Positions 26,133 to 34,713 of a DNA stretch of 64,000 nt are shown piece by piece. A program made the translations under genes and the position numbers. The stretch is from Syntrophaceticus sp050949745 (GTDB lineage: Bacteria > Bacillota > DSM-12270 > Thermacetogeniales > Thermacetogeniaceae), in NCBI GenBank assembly GCA_050949745.1, contig JBMNGF010000019.1:22847-86846 (forward strand), written 5' to 3'. Every line of letters starts with the position of its first letter. The first letter of the stretch is position 1. Below the pieces are notes generated by a model. The model made no database searches. It saw only the letters and a list, made by a program, of their open reading frames with translations, and was not told the origin of the DNA.

Positions 26133-27959
26133 TTGAGCGGTATTGTTGGATACCTCGGTAAAAAGGACGCGGTTTCAGTTATATTCGAGGGTTTAAAAAC
26201 ACTTGAATACCAAGGCTATGATTCTGTGGGGATGTCTTTCTTAAATGAAGGCAATCTCAAGGTATATAAAAAAGCGGATGAGATTGCAGCTTTGGAGAAG
26301 GAAGTAACAAGGAGCTGCCATTCTCGGATCGGGGTCGGCCACATTCGTCTGGCTACTCACGGTGCACCTGTAGACAATAATGCACACCCACACTGCGACT
26401 GTACAGGAAAATTTGCGGTGGTGCACAACGGGATCATAGAAAACTTCTATGAACTGCGGAGCAAATTAGAAAGAAAAGGGCATCAATTCGCTTCAGAGAC
26501 AGATTCAGAAGTGATTGCACACCTGATAGAGGATGCTTATCAGGGGGATCTGCTCTTTGCATTGCGCAGTGCCCTGGATCAGGTGCGGGGTTCCTATGCT
26601 TTGATAGTGCTCAGTGAACACCATCCCGATCACCTTGTAGCTGCCCGCAAAAACAACCCGATTATGGTAGGCATTGGCCAAGGGGAAAACTTCCTGGCCT
26701 CCGATCCTTCGGCACTGCTCCCTTTTACAAGGGATGTCTATTATGTTGACGATGGAGAAGTGGTGGAAATCACTCCGGATAGTGTGCGGATATTTGATAA
26801 AGAGGGCAGTCCGGTGAAAAAGGAAGCCTGTCATCTTGATTGGGATATCAGTGCGGCAGAACGAGGCGGTTATCCCCATTTTATGCTCAAAGAGATTCAC
26901 GAACAGCCCCAGGTCTTGAGGAATTCCCTAGGAAGCAGGATAACTCCTGCCGGGGATGATATAGATTTTAAGGACATTAAACTGACTCCGGAGGAGATGC
27001 GGGGTATTTCCAAGATAGTAATCACAGCTTGCGGCACCTCTTACCATGCCGGATTGGTGGGTAAGCAGTTGCTGGAAAAGTGGGCGAAGATTCCAGTAGA
27101 TGTTGAGCTTGCATCAGAATTCAGGTATCAGGATCCACTAGTAGGCCCGGACTGCCTGGTTATCGTAATCAGTCAATCTGGTGAGACCTCAGATACATTG
27201 GCTGCTCTCAAAGAAGCACGGGAGAAGGGATGCAGGATACTGGCGATCACCAATATGGTGGGGAGCACCATCACCAGAGAAGCTGATGAAGTGATTTACA
27301 CCTGGGCGGGACAGGAGATTTCCATCGCCTCTACAAAGGCTTATACAGCACAGGTGCTGGTGATGTACCTGCTAGCGATGTTATTTGCCAAAGAGCGGGG
27401 AACAATGAACAGTGAACAGGCCAAGGGTATCATTACAGTTCTACAGCAGGTACCAGACTGGATTGAAGAAGTATTGGAGCAGAAGGAAGCCATTCAGGGG
27501 ATTGCCGGCCATTATCACACCTGCGATAATTTCTTCTACCTGGGGCGCGGCCTGGACTGGGCAGTTGCTCTGGAAGGGGCACTCAAGCTGAAAGAGACAT
27601 CATATATACATGCTGAGGCCTATGCAGCTGGAGAACTGAAGCATGGACCCCTTGCTTTGATCACAGAAGATGTACCTGTGCTTGCCCTTGCTACACAGGA
27701 AGGCATTCTGGAGAAGATGGTCAGCAATATTAGAGGTGTTAAAGCACGCCAGGGAGCAGTTATCGGTGTTACACTGGGACAGTGCGACCTGATCGATGAA
27801 GCCTGTGACCATATCATCAGGCTGCCTGCAGCTCCTTCATATATGAGTCCGCTGCTGTCTGTTGTTGCTCTGCAGCTTTTAGCCTACTATATATCCTGTG
27901 CCCGTGGCTGCGATGTCGACAAGCCTCGCAACTTGACGAAGAGTGTGACTGTGGAGTAG
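26133..27959 (+). CDS. glmS: Glucosamine-6-phosphate synthase (GlmS) with Ser in place of the catalytic Cys1
   Basis: 608 residues from TTG 26133, 6 bp after GGAGGAG (26120-26126). It has an N-terminal class II glutamine amidotransferase domain (about 1-215) and two SIS sugar-isomerase domains (about 280-420 and 450-590; SQSGETSDTLAAL, ISIASTKAYTAQ) with the conserved end RNLTKSVTVE. The mature protein would begin SGIVGYLG, where the family has CGIVG: codon AGC replaces the invariant Cys. Also changed are the E. coli R26 equivalent (EYQGYDS), T72 and W74 (HIRLATHG instead of HTRWATHG). HNG and SETD are kept. The isomerase half looks intact. I infer a free-ammonia-dependent enzyme. Confidence 0.93.
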   Translation: MSGIVGYLGKKDAVSVIFEGLKTLEYQGYDSVGMSFLNEGNLKVYKKADEIAALEKEVTRSCHSRIGVGHIRLATHGAPVDNNAHPHCDCTGKFAVVHNGIIENFYELRSKLERKGHQFASETDSEVIAHLIEDAYQGDLLFALRSALDQVRGSYALIVLSEHHPDHLVAARKNNPIMVGIGQGENFLASDPSALLPFTRDVYYVDDGEVVEITPDSVRIFDKEGSPVKKEACHLDWDISAAERGGYPHFMLKEIHEQPQVLRNSLGSRITPAGDDIDFKDIKLTPEEMRGISKIVITACGTSYHAGLVGKQLLEKWAKIPVDVELASEFRYQDPLVGPDCLVIVISQSGETSDTLAALKEAREKGCRILAITNMVGSTITREADEVIYTWAGQEISIASTKAYTAQVLVMYLLAMLFAKERGTMNSEQAKGIITVLQQVPDWIEEVLEQKEAIQGIAGHYHTCDNFFYLGRGLDWAVALEGALKLKETSYIHAEAYAAGELKHGPLALITEDVPVLALATQEGILEKMVSNIRGVKARQGAVIGVTLGQCDLIDEACDHIIRLPAAPSYMSPLLSVVALQLLAYYISCARGCDVDKPRNLTKSVTVE

Positions 27960-28046
27960 GGGAGCGCTTCATAGGGCGTTCTCCTGATTCACTTTTATTC
28001 AAAGGACAATCCCTGCATCAGTTAATTTCTAGGGTACTTGGGGGCA

Positions 28047-28880
28047 ATGAAAAGAAAAATGGAGTGGAAAAACATTTATCGTGGTTTTCTTATGGGAATA
28101 ACTGATCTGATACCAGGAGTAAGCGGGGGAACAATGGCGATCATTCTTGGGGTCTATGATCGGTTATTGGAAGCGCTAAGTGGGTTTTTTAGCAAGAAAT
28201 GGAGGCAGCAGCTTAGCTTTTTAGTACCATTGGCGATTGGAATAGTGTCTGCTCTTTTATTATTTAGCAGGTTAATAGCTTATTTGCTCCAAAATTATTT
28301 CGAACCAACCCAATTCTTCTTCCTGGGTTTAATTATCGGGATAATACCTTTTATAATTAAAGGTGCGGATGTGAAGAGAAATTTCGCATTTCGTCACTGG
28401 TTCGTGTTAATAGCTGCGGCGATTCTTCTTGCACTAACAGGGTTCATGAACCCTAATAAAGCAGTAGAACCGATTACATCGTTGAATACTCTTTCTATAT
28501 TGGGGCTGTTTCTTGCTGGGTGGCTGGCCAGTATGGCTATGCTCCTTCCCGGAATCAGCGGCTCCTTTGTATTGCTCTTACTTGGAGTGTATTCAACAGG
28601 AATTTATGCGTTATCCACATTCAATATCCCCTTGATCGTTACTATTGGTTCAGGTGTTATAGTTGGATTTGCTGTGAGCAGTAAAGGCATCAGGTATGCT
28701 ATTACTCGTTTTCCTTATATGACTTTTGCGATCATTATAGGTATGCTGATGGGCTCTGTTTTTCCTATCTTTCCCGGCATTGCAACCGATAGTGCAACCA
28801 TCGTGATGAGTGTAATAACCTTTGGTTTAGGTCTAGGAATCACGATATTTATTGGATCAAGAAAAACTATTATCAAATAA
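28047..28880 (+). CDS. DUF368 (PopT-type) membrane protein
   Basis: About 277 residues; start taken at ATG 28047 (GGGGG just upstream), though TTG 28038 or ATG 28062 are possible. Eight or so membrane helices; the family signature ITDLIPGVSGGTMAIILGVY is near residue 15 and its inverted-repeat partner MLLPGISGSFVLLLLGVY near residue 175. DUF368 proteins have been shown to recycle the lipid carrier undecaprenyl phosphate across the membrane. Location after glmM/glmS fits a cell-wall role, though it may be a separate transcript. Confidence 0.85.
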   Translation: MKRKMEWKNIYRGFLMGITDLIPGVSGGTMAIILGVYDRLLEALSGFFSKKWRQQLSFLVPLAIGIVSALLLFSRLIAYLLQNYFEPTQFFFLGLIIGIIPFIIKGADVKRNFAFRHWFVLIAAAILLALTGFMNPNKAVEPITSLNTLSILGLFLAGWLASMAMLLPGISGSFVLLLLGVYSTGIYALSTFNIPLIVTIGSGVIVGFAVSSKGIRYAITRFPYMTFAIIIGMLMGSVFPIFPGIATDSATIVMSVITFGLGLGITIFIGSRKTIIK

Positions 28881-28999
28881 ATTTCTACTGTGCTGCAAGT
28901 TGTAGGAACTGGAACTGACTTTCAGTCTGCTTGTTAATACTAAGTGAATGGTGTAAAATATTCTAATGAGTTGAGCTGAATTGAATGGAGGCGGATTAG

Positions 29000-29896
29000 A
29001 TGGCTGAAACTATAGCTGAAAAAGGAACATTGACTGCGAAAATGGGCCTGGCAGAAAAGCTTAAGGGTGGAGTAATTATGGATGTAACTACTCCTGAACA
29101 AGCCAAAATTGCTGAAGAAGCCGGAGCCTGTGCAGTAATGGCACTGGAAAGAGTTCCTGCTGATATACGGGCGGCCGGTGGAGTAGCCAGGATGGCTGAT
29201 CCCACTGTTATTAAACGGATTATGGATGCAGTATCTATACCGGTAATGGCAAAGGCAAGAATTGGTCATTTTGTCGAAGCACAAATACTTGAAGCTTTAG
29301 GTGTTGACTTTATAGATGAAAGCGAAGTGCTTACACCGGCAGATGATCAATATCATATAGAGAAAAAGGCTTTTAAAGTGCCTTTTGTATGTGGGGCGCG
29401 CAATTTAGGTGAAGCACTCAGGCGTATTGCCGAGGGTGCTGCTATGATTCGTACCAAAGGAGAACCTGGTACAGGCAATGTGGTAGAGGCTGTCCGCCAT
29501 ATGCGTATGGTGATGGGGGAAATACGCCGTGTCCAAAATTTACCCAAGGAAGAATTGATGAGAGCTGCCAAGGAAATTGGTGCGCCTTATGATTTGCTTG
29601 TGGGTGTAGCCGATAATGGCCGGCTACCGGTAGTTAATTTTGCCGCCGGTGGTATTGCCACCCCGGCAGACGCAGCTTTGATGATGCAGTTAGGCTGTGA
29701 TGGTATATTTGTAGGTTCAGGCATATTTAAGTCAAGTGATCCGCAAACAAGAGCCAAAGCCATCGTTAACGCAACTAAGCATTATGATGATCCGAAAGTG
29801 CTTGCAGAGGTTTCCAGCGAACTGGGCGAAGCGATGCCTGGTCTTGAAATATCTGCTCTTGCACCGGAAGAGCGTATGCAGGAGAGAGGATGGTAA
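29000..29896 (+). CDS. pdxS: Pyridoxal 5'-phosphate synthase, PdxS subunit
   Basis: 298 residues from ATG 29000 (GGAGGCGG upstream). TIM barrel with KGGVIMDVTTPEQAKIAEEAG, catalytic Lys in PVMAKARIGHFVEAQ and the strictly conserved GEPGTGNVVEAVRH loop. It makes PLP from ribose-5-P, glyceraldehyde-3-P and ammonia; the ammonia normally comes from the glutaminase PdxT. No pdxT follows: the next 380 bp hold only a terminator and then a diguanylate cyclase gene. The partner is elsewhere or missing. Confidence 0.96.
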   Translation: MAETIAEKGTLTAKMGLAEKLKGGVIMDVTTPEQAKIAEEAGACAVMALERVPADIRAAGGVARMADPTVIKRIMDAVSIPVMAKARIGHFVEAQILEALGVDFIDESEVLTPADDQYHIEKKAFKVPFVCGARNLGEALRRIAEGAAMIRTKGEPGTGNVVEAVRHMRMVMGEIRRVQNLPKEELMRAAKEIGAPYDLLVGVADNGRLPVVNFAAGGIATPADAALMMQLGCDGIFVGSGIFKSSDPQTRAKAIVNATKHYDDPKVLAEVSSELGEAMPGLEISALAPEERMQERGW

Positions 29897-29988
29897 AATT
29901 CTCGATAGGAGAATACTGGTCCTAAAAAAATAAACCTATGCTGTTTATAAAGAGAACCGGCTAAATAATATGGCTATGAGGCATAACT

Positions 29989-30027
29989 GCCCATGTAGGA
30001 TATACAGAACCTACACGGGCTTTTTTT
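29989..30027 (+). terminator. Terminator after pdxS
   Basis: GCCCATGTAGG (29989-29999) pairs with CCTACACGGGC (30010-30020; one mismatch), followed by seven T. The rest of the 378-bp gap (29897-30274) shows no convincing gene. Confidence 0.85.
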
Positions 30028-30274
30028 ATGAGGAAGTATCAAGCACTTTTGATGCAGTGAAGTAGAGTAATCTCGACAATTATCTGCTGAAGGAGGCGTG
30101 AGGATTGCAAAATATTGTGCTGAGTTTACAGTAATTAAAAAAGGAATTTTGATATGCTGCGAGAAATATATAGGCACATGCTTTTATTGGCAGTAGAATC
30201 ATGGGGCAAAGGGACCATTAATTGTTTGTCCGGTCATGTCAGATTTTGAGTTTAATAAAGAGGATTAAAAAAAA

Positions 30275-31501
30275 TTGAGTTCAAAAACCAGATTATCAAA
30301 AATATTTTTAAAGATATTCCATTTAATAAAGGGTTTATTCGTAATACCGGTATCTGACCGGTATAAGAGTGAGTTTAAATTAATTGCTAATAAGATAAAT
30401 GTCAGCAGAGTAAAAGCCACAGCGATAACCTTTATTGTTTTGGAAGCTATCCTGATTATTTTGTGGTTAATTAATAACAAGTATGAATTCCCTGACAGCT
30501 GCTACGGAGGGATGTATGTTTTATTATTCACAGCAATGGTTATATATCTCTTGTTATTTATTAAGTTGGGGAAAAACATTCCTAGGTATGGGAGCATAAT
30601 TCACACACTAGGGATAATATTTGCTGGCTTTATCTTAATCTGGTGTGTGGGTATATCTTTATTGGATCAATTGTTTTATGGCCAAATTATAGTTTATATC
30701 ACAGCACTGTTAGGGATTGCAGTTATTCCACTTTTCAAACCTCTTACATTACTCTTGATATATGGTTGCGGCCAGGCTTTATTTCTAGCTTTCCTGCCTT
30801 ATTTTCAGCAGTCCAGCGAAGTGTTCTATGGCCATGCTGTAAACAGCACCACATTTTTAATAGTGTCATGGGTTATATCCCGTATGAGATATGTAAAATT
30901 TGTTGAAGATTTTAAATGTAAGAATATTATAAAAGAAAAGAACGATGAATTGGAAAGGGTAAACAAGGAGTTGGAAGAATCCAACCGTATATTGGAGAAA
31001 CTCTCGCAAACAGACAGCGTAACAGGCATTTTTAATCGCTTTGTTTTTGAACGAGTTATGCTGACCGAGTGGGATAGGTGCAGGCGTCATTCTATTCCTC
31101 TTTCCTTAATAATGATAGATATTGATTTTTTTAAGAGTTTTAATGATAACCATGGTCACAAGGCAGGTGATGAGTGCATCAGGTGTGTTGCAAAACTGTT
31201 GAGATCCAGTGCACAGCGCTCTTCCGATATAGTTGCAAGGTATGGAGGGGATGAATTCGCAGTCATACTTCCTCATATGAAAAAAGAGGATGCACTGGAC
31301 TTTGCTGAACAATTAAGAAGAAGGGTTCTAGATATGGCTTTTCCACATGAATACTCTTCAGTTGCTCCCTATTTGACCATCAGTCTAGGTGTAGCGACAA
31401 TAATACCATCTGAACAATCATCAATTGATGAATTAATTAATGCAGCTGATCAAGCACTTTATGAAGCCAAAAAGGAACACAATAAAGTTGTGGCCTTATA
31501 G
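30275..31501 (+). CDS. Membrane-anchored GGDEF diguanylate cyclase
   Basis: 408 residues from TTG 30275 (GAGG upstream). Six hydrophobic segments (about residues 47-65, 78-97, 112-130, 135-150, 152-170, 185-200), then a coiled coil (KEKNDELERVNKELEESN) and a GGDEF domain (about 250-405) with the intact catalytic motif RYGGDEF and an upstream I-site RSSD, the c-di-GMP product-inhibition site. It makes c-di-GMP in response to an unknown membrane signal. It stands alone after the pdxS terminator. Confidence 0.92.
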   Translation: MSSKTRLSKIFLKIFHLIKGLFVIPVSDRYKSEFKLIANKINVSRVKATAITFIVLEAILIILWLINNKYEFPDSCYGGMYVLLFTAMVIYLLLFIKLGKNIPRYGSIIHTLGIIFAGFILIWCVGISLLDQLFYGQIIVYITALLGIAVIPLFKPLTLLLIYGCGQALFLAFLPYFQQSSEVFYGHAVNSTTFLIVSWVISRMRYVKFVEDFKCKNIIKEKNDELERVNKELEESNRILEKLSQTDSVTGIFNRFVFERVMLTEWDRCRRHSIPLSLIMIDIDFFKSFNDNHGHKAGDECIRCVAKLLRSSAQRSSDIVARYGGDEFAVILPHMKKEDALDFAEQLRRRVLDMAFPHEYSSVAPYLTISLGVATIIPSEQSSIDELINAADQALYEAKKEHNKVVAL

Positions 31502-31628
31502 TCGGTTAACAATAAACGCCATATAGTATGGATTGTATAATAAAATAATTATTATTGCTATAAATGTATAATCAATATTTATTTGGTTTAAATATGTGCT
31601 AAAATAAAATATATTAATAATAAACAAT

Positions 31629-31737
31629 AGTAGGACTCCGAACCTGTAACACCTACATCACCTCAGCTGTGGCAACGGTTTACAGGCGTTAGGGTTATAT
31701 TGGAAACGATATAATCTCCCGTATTGGAAAGGAGGTA
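31629..31737 (+). ncRNA. Probable Moco/Tuco (molybdenum or tungsten cofactor) riboswitch
   Basis: The segment shows the pattern I associate with the Moco RNA motif: outer stem GGACTCC (31633-31639) with GGAGGT near 31731-31736; second stem CCTGTAA with TTTACAGG; the run AACACCTACATCACC; ACAGGCGTTAGG; and a hairpin GGTTATAT...ATATAATC capped by a GAAA tetraloop, then GGAAAGGAGG. An expression platform with a terminator follows. It would sense molybdenum or tungsten cofactor and control the importer and radical-SAM operon downstream. I cannot tell Moco from Tuco. The identification is from memory of the consensus. Confidence 0.68.
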
Positions 31738-31759
31738 AAATTAAATGCTCTGAGTTGTG

Positions 31760-31800
31760 TCGAACCAAATCATTAATTTGGGATTCGATATTTTTATTTT
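31760..31800 (+). terminator. Riboswitch-linked intrinsic terminator
   Basis: TCGAACCAAAT (31760-31770) pairs with ATTTGG/TTCGA (31776-31788, two-base bulge) and is followed by TATTTTTATTTT. It lies between the aptamer and the first gene of the operon, as expected for a transcriptional expression platform. Confidence 0.72.
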
Positions 31801-31845
31801 CTGGGAAAGGGGAGAGAAGAAATCAAGAAAAGATTCCAAAAACTT

Positions 31846-32877
31846 TTGTTGTGTATACTGGCGATGATTCTTATTATAACAATGCTGACATCCTGTAGTA
31901 ACGACCGCAGCAGTACGGACAATAGTTCAGGTGATCATAGAAATGTAATAGTTGATCAACTGGGAAGAACTGTAGAGTATCCAGATAAAATTGAAAAAGT
32001 CTCCGCTGGTCATATATATGCAGGGAAGATGCTTTTTGCCATGGGGCAAAAGGAAAAAATAGCTTATCAGCTACAGATCGGTGCTGATACAGAAGCTTTG
32101 GCAAAAGTTGATGAGTTTTATGGTTCTCTGCCTACTGTGCTCAGTGCCCCAAATGGTGTGGACAGCCCTGAAGGCTTATTAGCTCTGGGTGTAGATGTTG
32201 TTTTCACTGATGCGGGCAAAGGGGAAGAGGAAGCAGAAATGTTTGAAAATGCTGGTATTCCGGCGATAGCAGTCAGCGGTGAAACCTTTGATGAGGTTTA
32301 CGAAACAGCCAGAATTATGGGCGAAGTACTAGATTGCTCTGAAAGAACCCAGGAAGTGATCGATTTTATCGAGGATCTTCGCAATATGGTCTTCAGCCGG
32401 GTAAAAAATATCTCTGATGATGAAAAACCTGTTGTGATGGTCTGCGGCTCTGGTGGTGTTTATACCGCTGCAACAGCAGATATGTTTCAACACCAGATGG
32501 TGGAAACTGCAGGTGGAATTAATGCCGGAGCAAACTTAAATGGCAAATGGGCAAATGTCAGCGCCGAGGATATTATTCTCTGGGATCCAGATTATATTGT
32601 TCTTGGGTCTAGCTTTGGTGTTGATGATGTTGAAAGTGTTTTAGCTGATCCTGCATTACAGACTGTGACAGCGATTAAAAACAAGGATGTATATATTTTC
32701 CCTTCCACATTAGGTTGGTGGGATTTTCCTCTGCCTCAATCTGTTTTAGGGATCATTTGGACTGCCAAGACCATTCATCCTGATCAATTTACTGATATTG
32801 ATATGCTGGAAATGGCAGACAGTGTATATGAATTTATCTATGGCTATACATATTCTAAGCTAGGTGGTGTCTTGTGA
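31846..32877 (+). CDS. FecB-like periplasmic-binding lipoprotein of an ABC importer
   Basis: 343 residues from TTG 31846 as the first standard start, but this leaves a poor ribosome site and cuts the basic n-region of the lipoprotein signal. In-frame ATC 31822 (IKKRFQKLLL...) lies 5 bp after GGGGAGAG (31809-31816) and gives a normal signal ending LTSC; I think translation starts there. The mature part is a Peripla_BP_2 (FecB/BtuF) fold: VIVDQLGRTVEYP, SPEGLLALGVDVVF, ILWDPDYIVLG. Substrates of this class are siderophores, cobalamin, heme or, for MolA-like members, molybdate/tungstate; the riboswitch context favours the last. Confidence 0.85.
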   Translation: MLCILAMILIITMLTSCSNDRSSTDNSSGDHRNVIVDQLGRTVEYPDKIEKVSAGHIYAGKMLFAMGQKEKIAYQLQIGADTEALAKVDEFYGSLPTVLSAPNGVDSPEGLLALGVDVVFTDAGKGEEEAEMFENAGIPAIAVSGETFDEVYETARIMGEVLDCSERTQEVIDFIEDLRNMVFSRVKNISDDEKPVVMVCGSGGVYTAATADMFQHQMVETAGGINAGANLNGKWANVSAEDIILWDPDYIVLGSSFGVDDVESVLADPALQTVTAIKNKDVYIFPSTLGWWDFPLPQSVLGIIWTAKTIHPDQFTDIDMLEMADSVYEFIYGYTYSKLGGVL

Positions 32878-33932
32878 TCACTGCAGGGGATGGTCCTGCA
32901 GTAAAGCGAGGCAGGCGGCTGTGGCCAATTCTTACTTTTACACTTTTGATCTTAATTGCGTTTTTCTTTCTTTCTCTTAATATCGGCAAAGTTAGTGTTA
33001 CTTTTACCGATATGATCGCTATTTTATTGAAAAAAATGAATTTGGGGCAGGGGTTTTCCGCAGATGTTGCTGCCCAAAAACAGACAGTTTTTTGGAATGT
33101 GCGTCTGCCTCGGTCTATTTTGGCCTGTGCGGTGGGTGCAGCTCTTTCAGTGGCCGGTGCTGTTATGCAAACTCTCTACAGAAACCCCCTGGCTTCTCCT
33201 GATGTTATCGGAGTAACCCAGGCTGCTAATTTAGGTGCAGGGCTTGCTATCTTCTTTTTTGCTGGTAGTACCTTTCTGGTGGAGGGTTTCTCTTTCTGCT
33301 TCGGTGTGATGGCTTTGCTCCTGACCTTTGCTATTGTTTCCCGTCTGCCTGGCAGCAGTGTTACTGTGCTAGTCTTGGTCGGTGTGATTATCAGTGCACT
33401 TTTTCAGGCAGGTCTGACCCTGCTGCTGTATATGTCAGATCCCTATAGTGATATGCTGCGGATAAATTACTGGTTGATGGGAGCTTTTAATACTGCTAAC
33501 TGGAATAATGTTGCTGTTGTTGTTCCACTGGTTAGCGTGGGTATCTTTTTTCTTATTCTGTTCAGCTGGCGTTTAAATATAATGGGGCAGACTGATGAAG
33601 AAATCAAGGCACTGGGAATTAATTTGTCATTATGGCGTTTTATTTATATTCTGTTTGTGGCCTTGATTGTATCAGTTTCCACTGCTGCTGTTGGGAACAT
33701 TGCCTGGGTAGGTTTGATTATCCCTCATATTGCTCGCTCTATTATCGGTTCGAATCAAAAACAGGTTGTTCCTTATGCGGCAGTTGTCGGTGCGTTTTTT
33801 TTACTGCTGATCGATACTATTGTACGCAATCTGCCTGCTGGTGAAGTGCCTATATCTGTTATTACTTCTTTTATAGCGGCACCTTTCCTTGGTTGGTTAA
33901 TTTTTTCTAAACATAAGAGGGGGGTGTGGTGA
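32874..33932 (+). CDS. FecCD-family ABC importer permease
   Basis: 352 residues from GTG 32874, overlapping the binding-protein gene by 4 bp. About ten membrane helices; family motifs RLPRSILACAVGAALSVAGA (about 78), YRNPLASPDVIGVTQAANLG (about 103), and GNIAWVGLIIPHIAR near 270. BtuC/FecC/MolB-type permease, acting as a dimer with the ATPase that follows. Confidence 0.92.
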   Translation: MITAGDGPAVKRGRRLWPILTFTLLILIAFFFLSLNIGKVSVTFTDMIAILLKKMNLGQGFSADVAAQKQTVFWNVRLPRSILACAVGAALSVAGAVMQTLYRNPLASPDVIGVTQAANLGAGLAIFFFAGSTFLVEGFSFCFGVMALLLTFAIVSRLPGSSVTVLVLVGVIISALFQAGLTLLLYMSDPYSDMLRINYWLMGAFNTANWNNVAVVVPLVSVGIFFLILFSWRLNIMGQTDEEIKALGINLSLWRFIYILFVALIVSVSTAAVGNIAWVGLIIPHIARSIIGSNQKQVVPYAAVVGAFFLLLIDTIVRNLPAGEVPISVITSFIAAPFLGWLIFSKHKRGVW

Positions 33933-33933
33933 A

Positions 33934-34698
33934 ATAGTCCGGACGGAAAACCTGGCAGCAGGTTACAACGGCACTGTAGTTTTATCAGATATAAATATGC
34001 AGGTAAGCAAAGGCCGAATGATGGGGCTTTTAGGCAGGAATGGCTGTGGGAAAACCACCCTTTTTCGCTGTTTGAATGGTTTACTGCGCCCTATGCGGGG
34101 TAAGATTTTTCTTGAGGATCAGGATATCTCAAAATTAAGATCTGATCAGATTGCCAAGCTGATCGCTTTGGTGCCTCAAGGGGCAAGGACTGTTTTTCCA
34201 CTGTATGTGATTGACATGATCATGCTGGGTGAGGGCTGCCATCTGAAAGCCTGGGAGTCACCCAGCGAGGAATCAGAAAATAAAGCCAGCTCTATAGCTG
34301 CGGAAATCGGTATAGAACATCTTTTGGAAAAGCAGTTTGACCGCCTATCAGGTGGGGAACAGCAGTTGGTTCTAATAGCCAGAGCACTTATGCAGTCTGC
34401 TCCGATCCTCCTATTGGATGAACCAACATCTCATCTAGACTTTACCAACCAGCATATGGTGATGAACTTAATACGCAGTCTTGTTTTTGACAAAGGAGTG
34501 ACAACTGTTATCACTGCCCATGATCCTAATATAGTGCTCCAGTACTGTGACGATGTGATGATGTTAAAGAACGGTAATATTTTGGCGGCAGGTGCAGTAG
34601 ATGAAAACCTTAACAGCAGCAATCTCAGGTTATTGTATGGTGATGGAATTGCCATAGAAGAGACTTCTTCCTGTCAGGTGGTAGTGCCTGTTAAATAG
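33934..34698 (+). CDS. ABC importer ATP-binding protein (FecE/BtuD/MolC type), non-standard start
   Basis: About 254 residues if started at ATA 33934, which is 9 bp after GAGGGGGG (33917-33924) and yields IVRTENLAAGYNGTVVLSDI, the complete first strand and A-loop Tyr. The first standard start, ATG 33997, would remove this strand (233 residues). Walker A GRNGCGKTT, signature LSGGEQQLVLIARAL, Walker B ILLLDEPTSHLD, H-loop TAHDP. It powers the FecCD permease encoded upstream (1 bp after its stop). Confidence 0.88.
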   Translation: MVRTENLAAGYNGTVVLSDINMQVSKGRMMGLLGRNGCGKTTLFRCLNGLLRPMRGKIFLEDQDISKLRSDQIAKLIALVPQGARTVFPLYVIDMIMLGEGCHLKAWESPSEESENKASSIAAEIGIEHLLEKQFDRLSGGEQQLVLIARALMQSAPILLLDEPTSHLDFTNQHMVMNLIRSLVFDKGVTTVITAHDPNIVLQYCDDVMMLKNGNILAAGAVDENLNSSNLRLLYGDGIAIEETSSCQVVVPVK

Positions 34699-34713
34699 AA
34701 AGGATTGATTGTT

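Noticed and set aside
25979..26161. Open frame of 60 codons before glmS
   Set aside because: It lies entirely in the glmS ribozyme and its downstream leader; no ribosome site.
31629..31737. Cobalamin riboswitch before the FecBCD-like importer
   Set aside because: No B12 box (GCCACTG-like) and a different stem order; the Moco-type pattern fits better.
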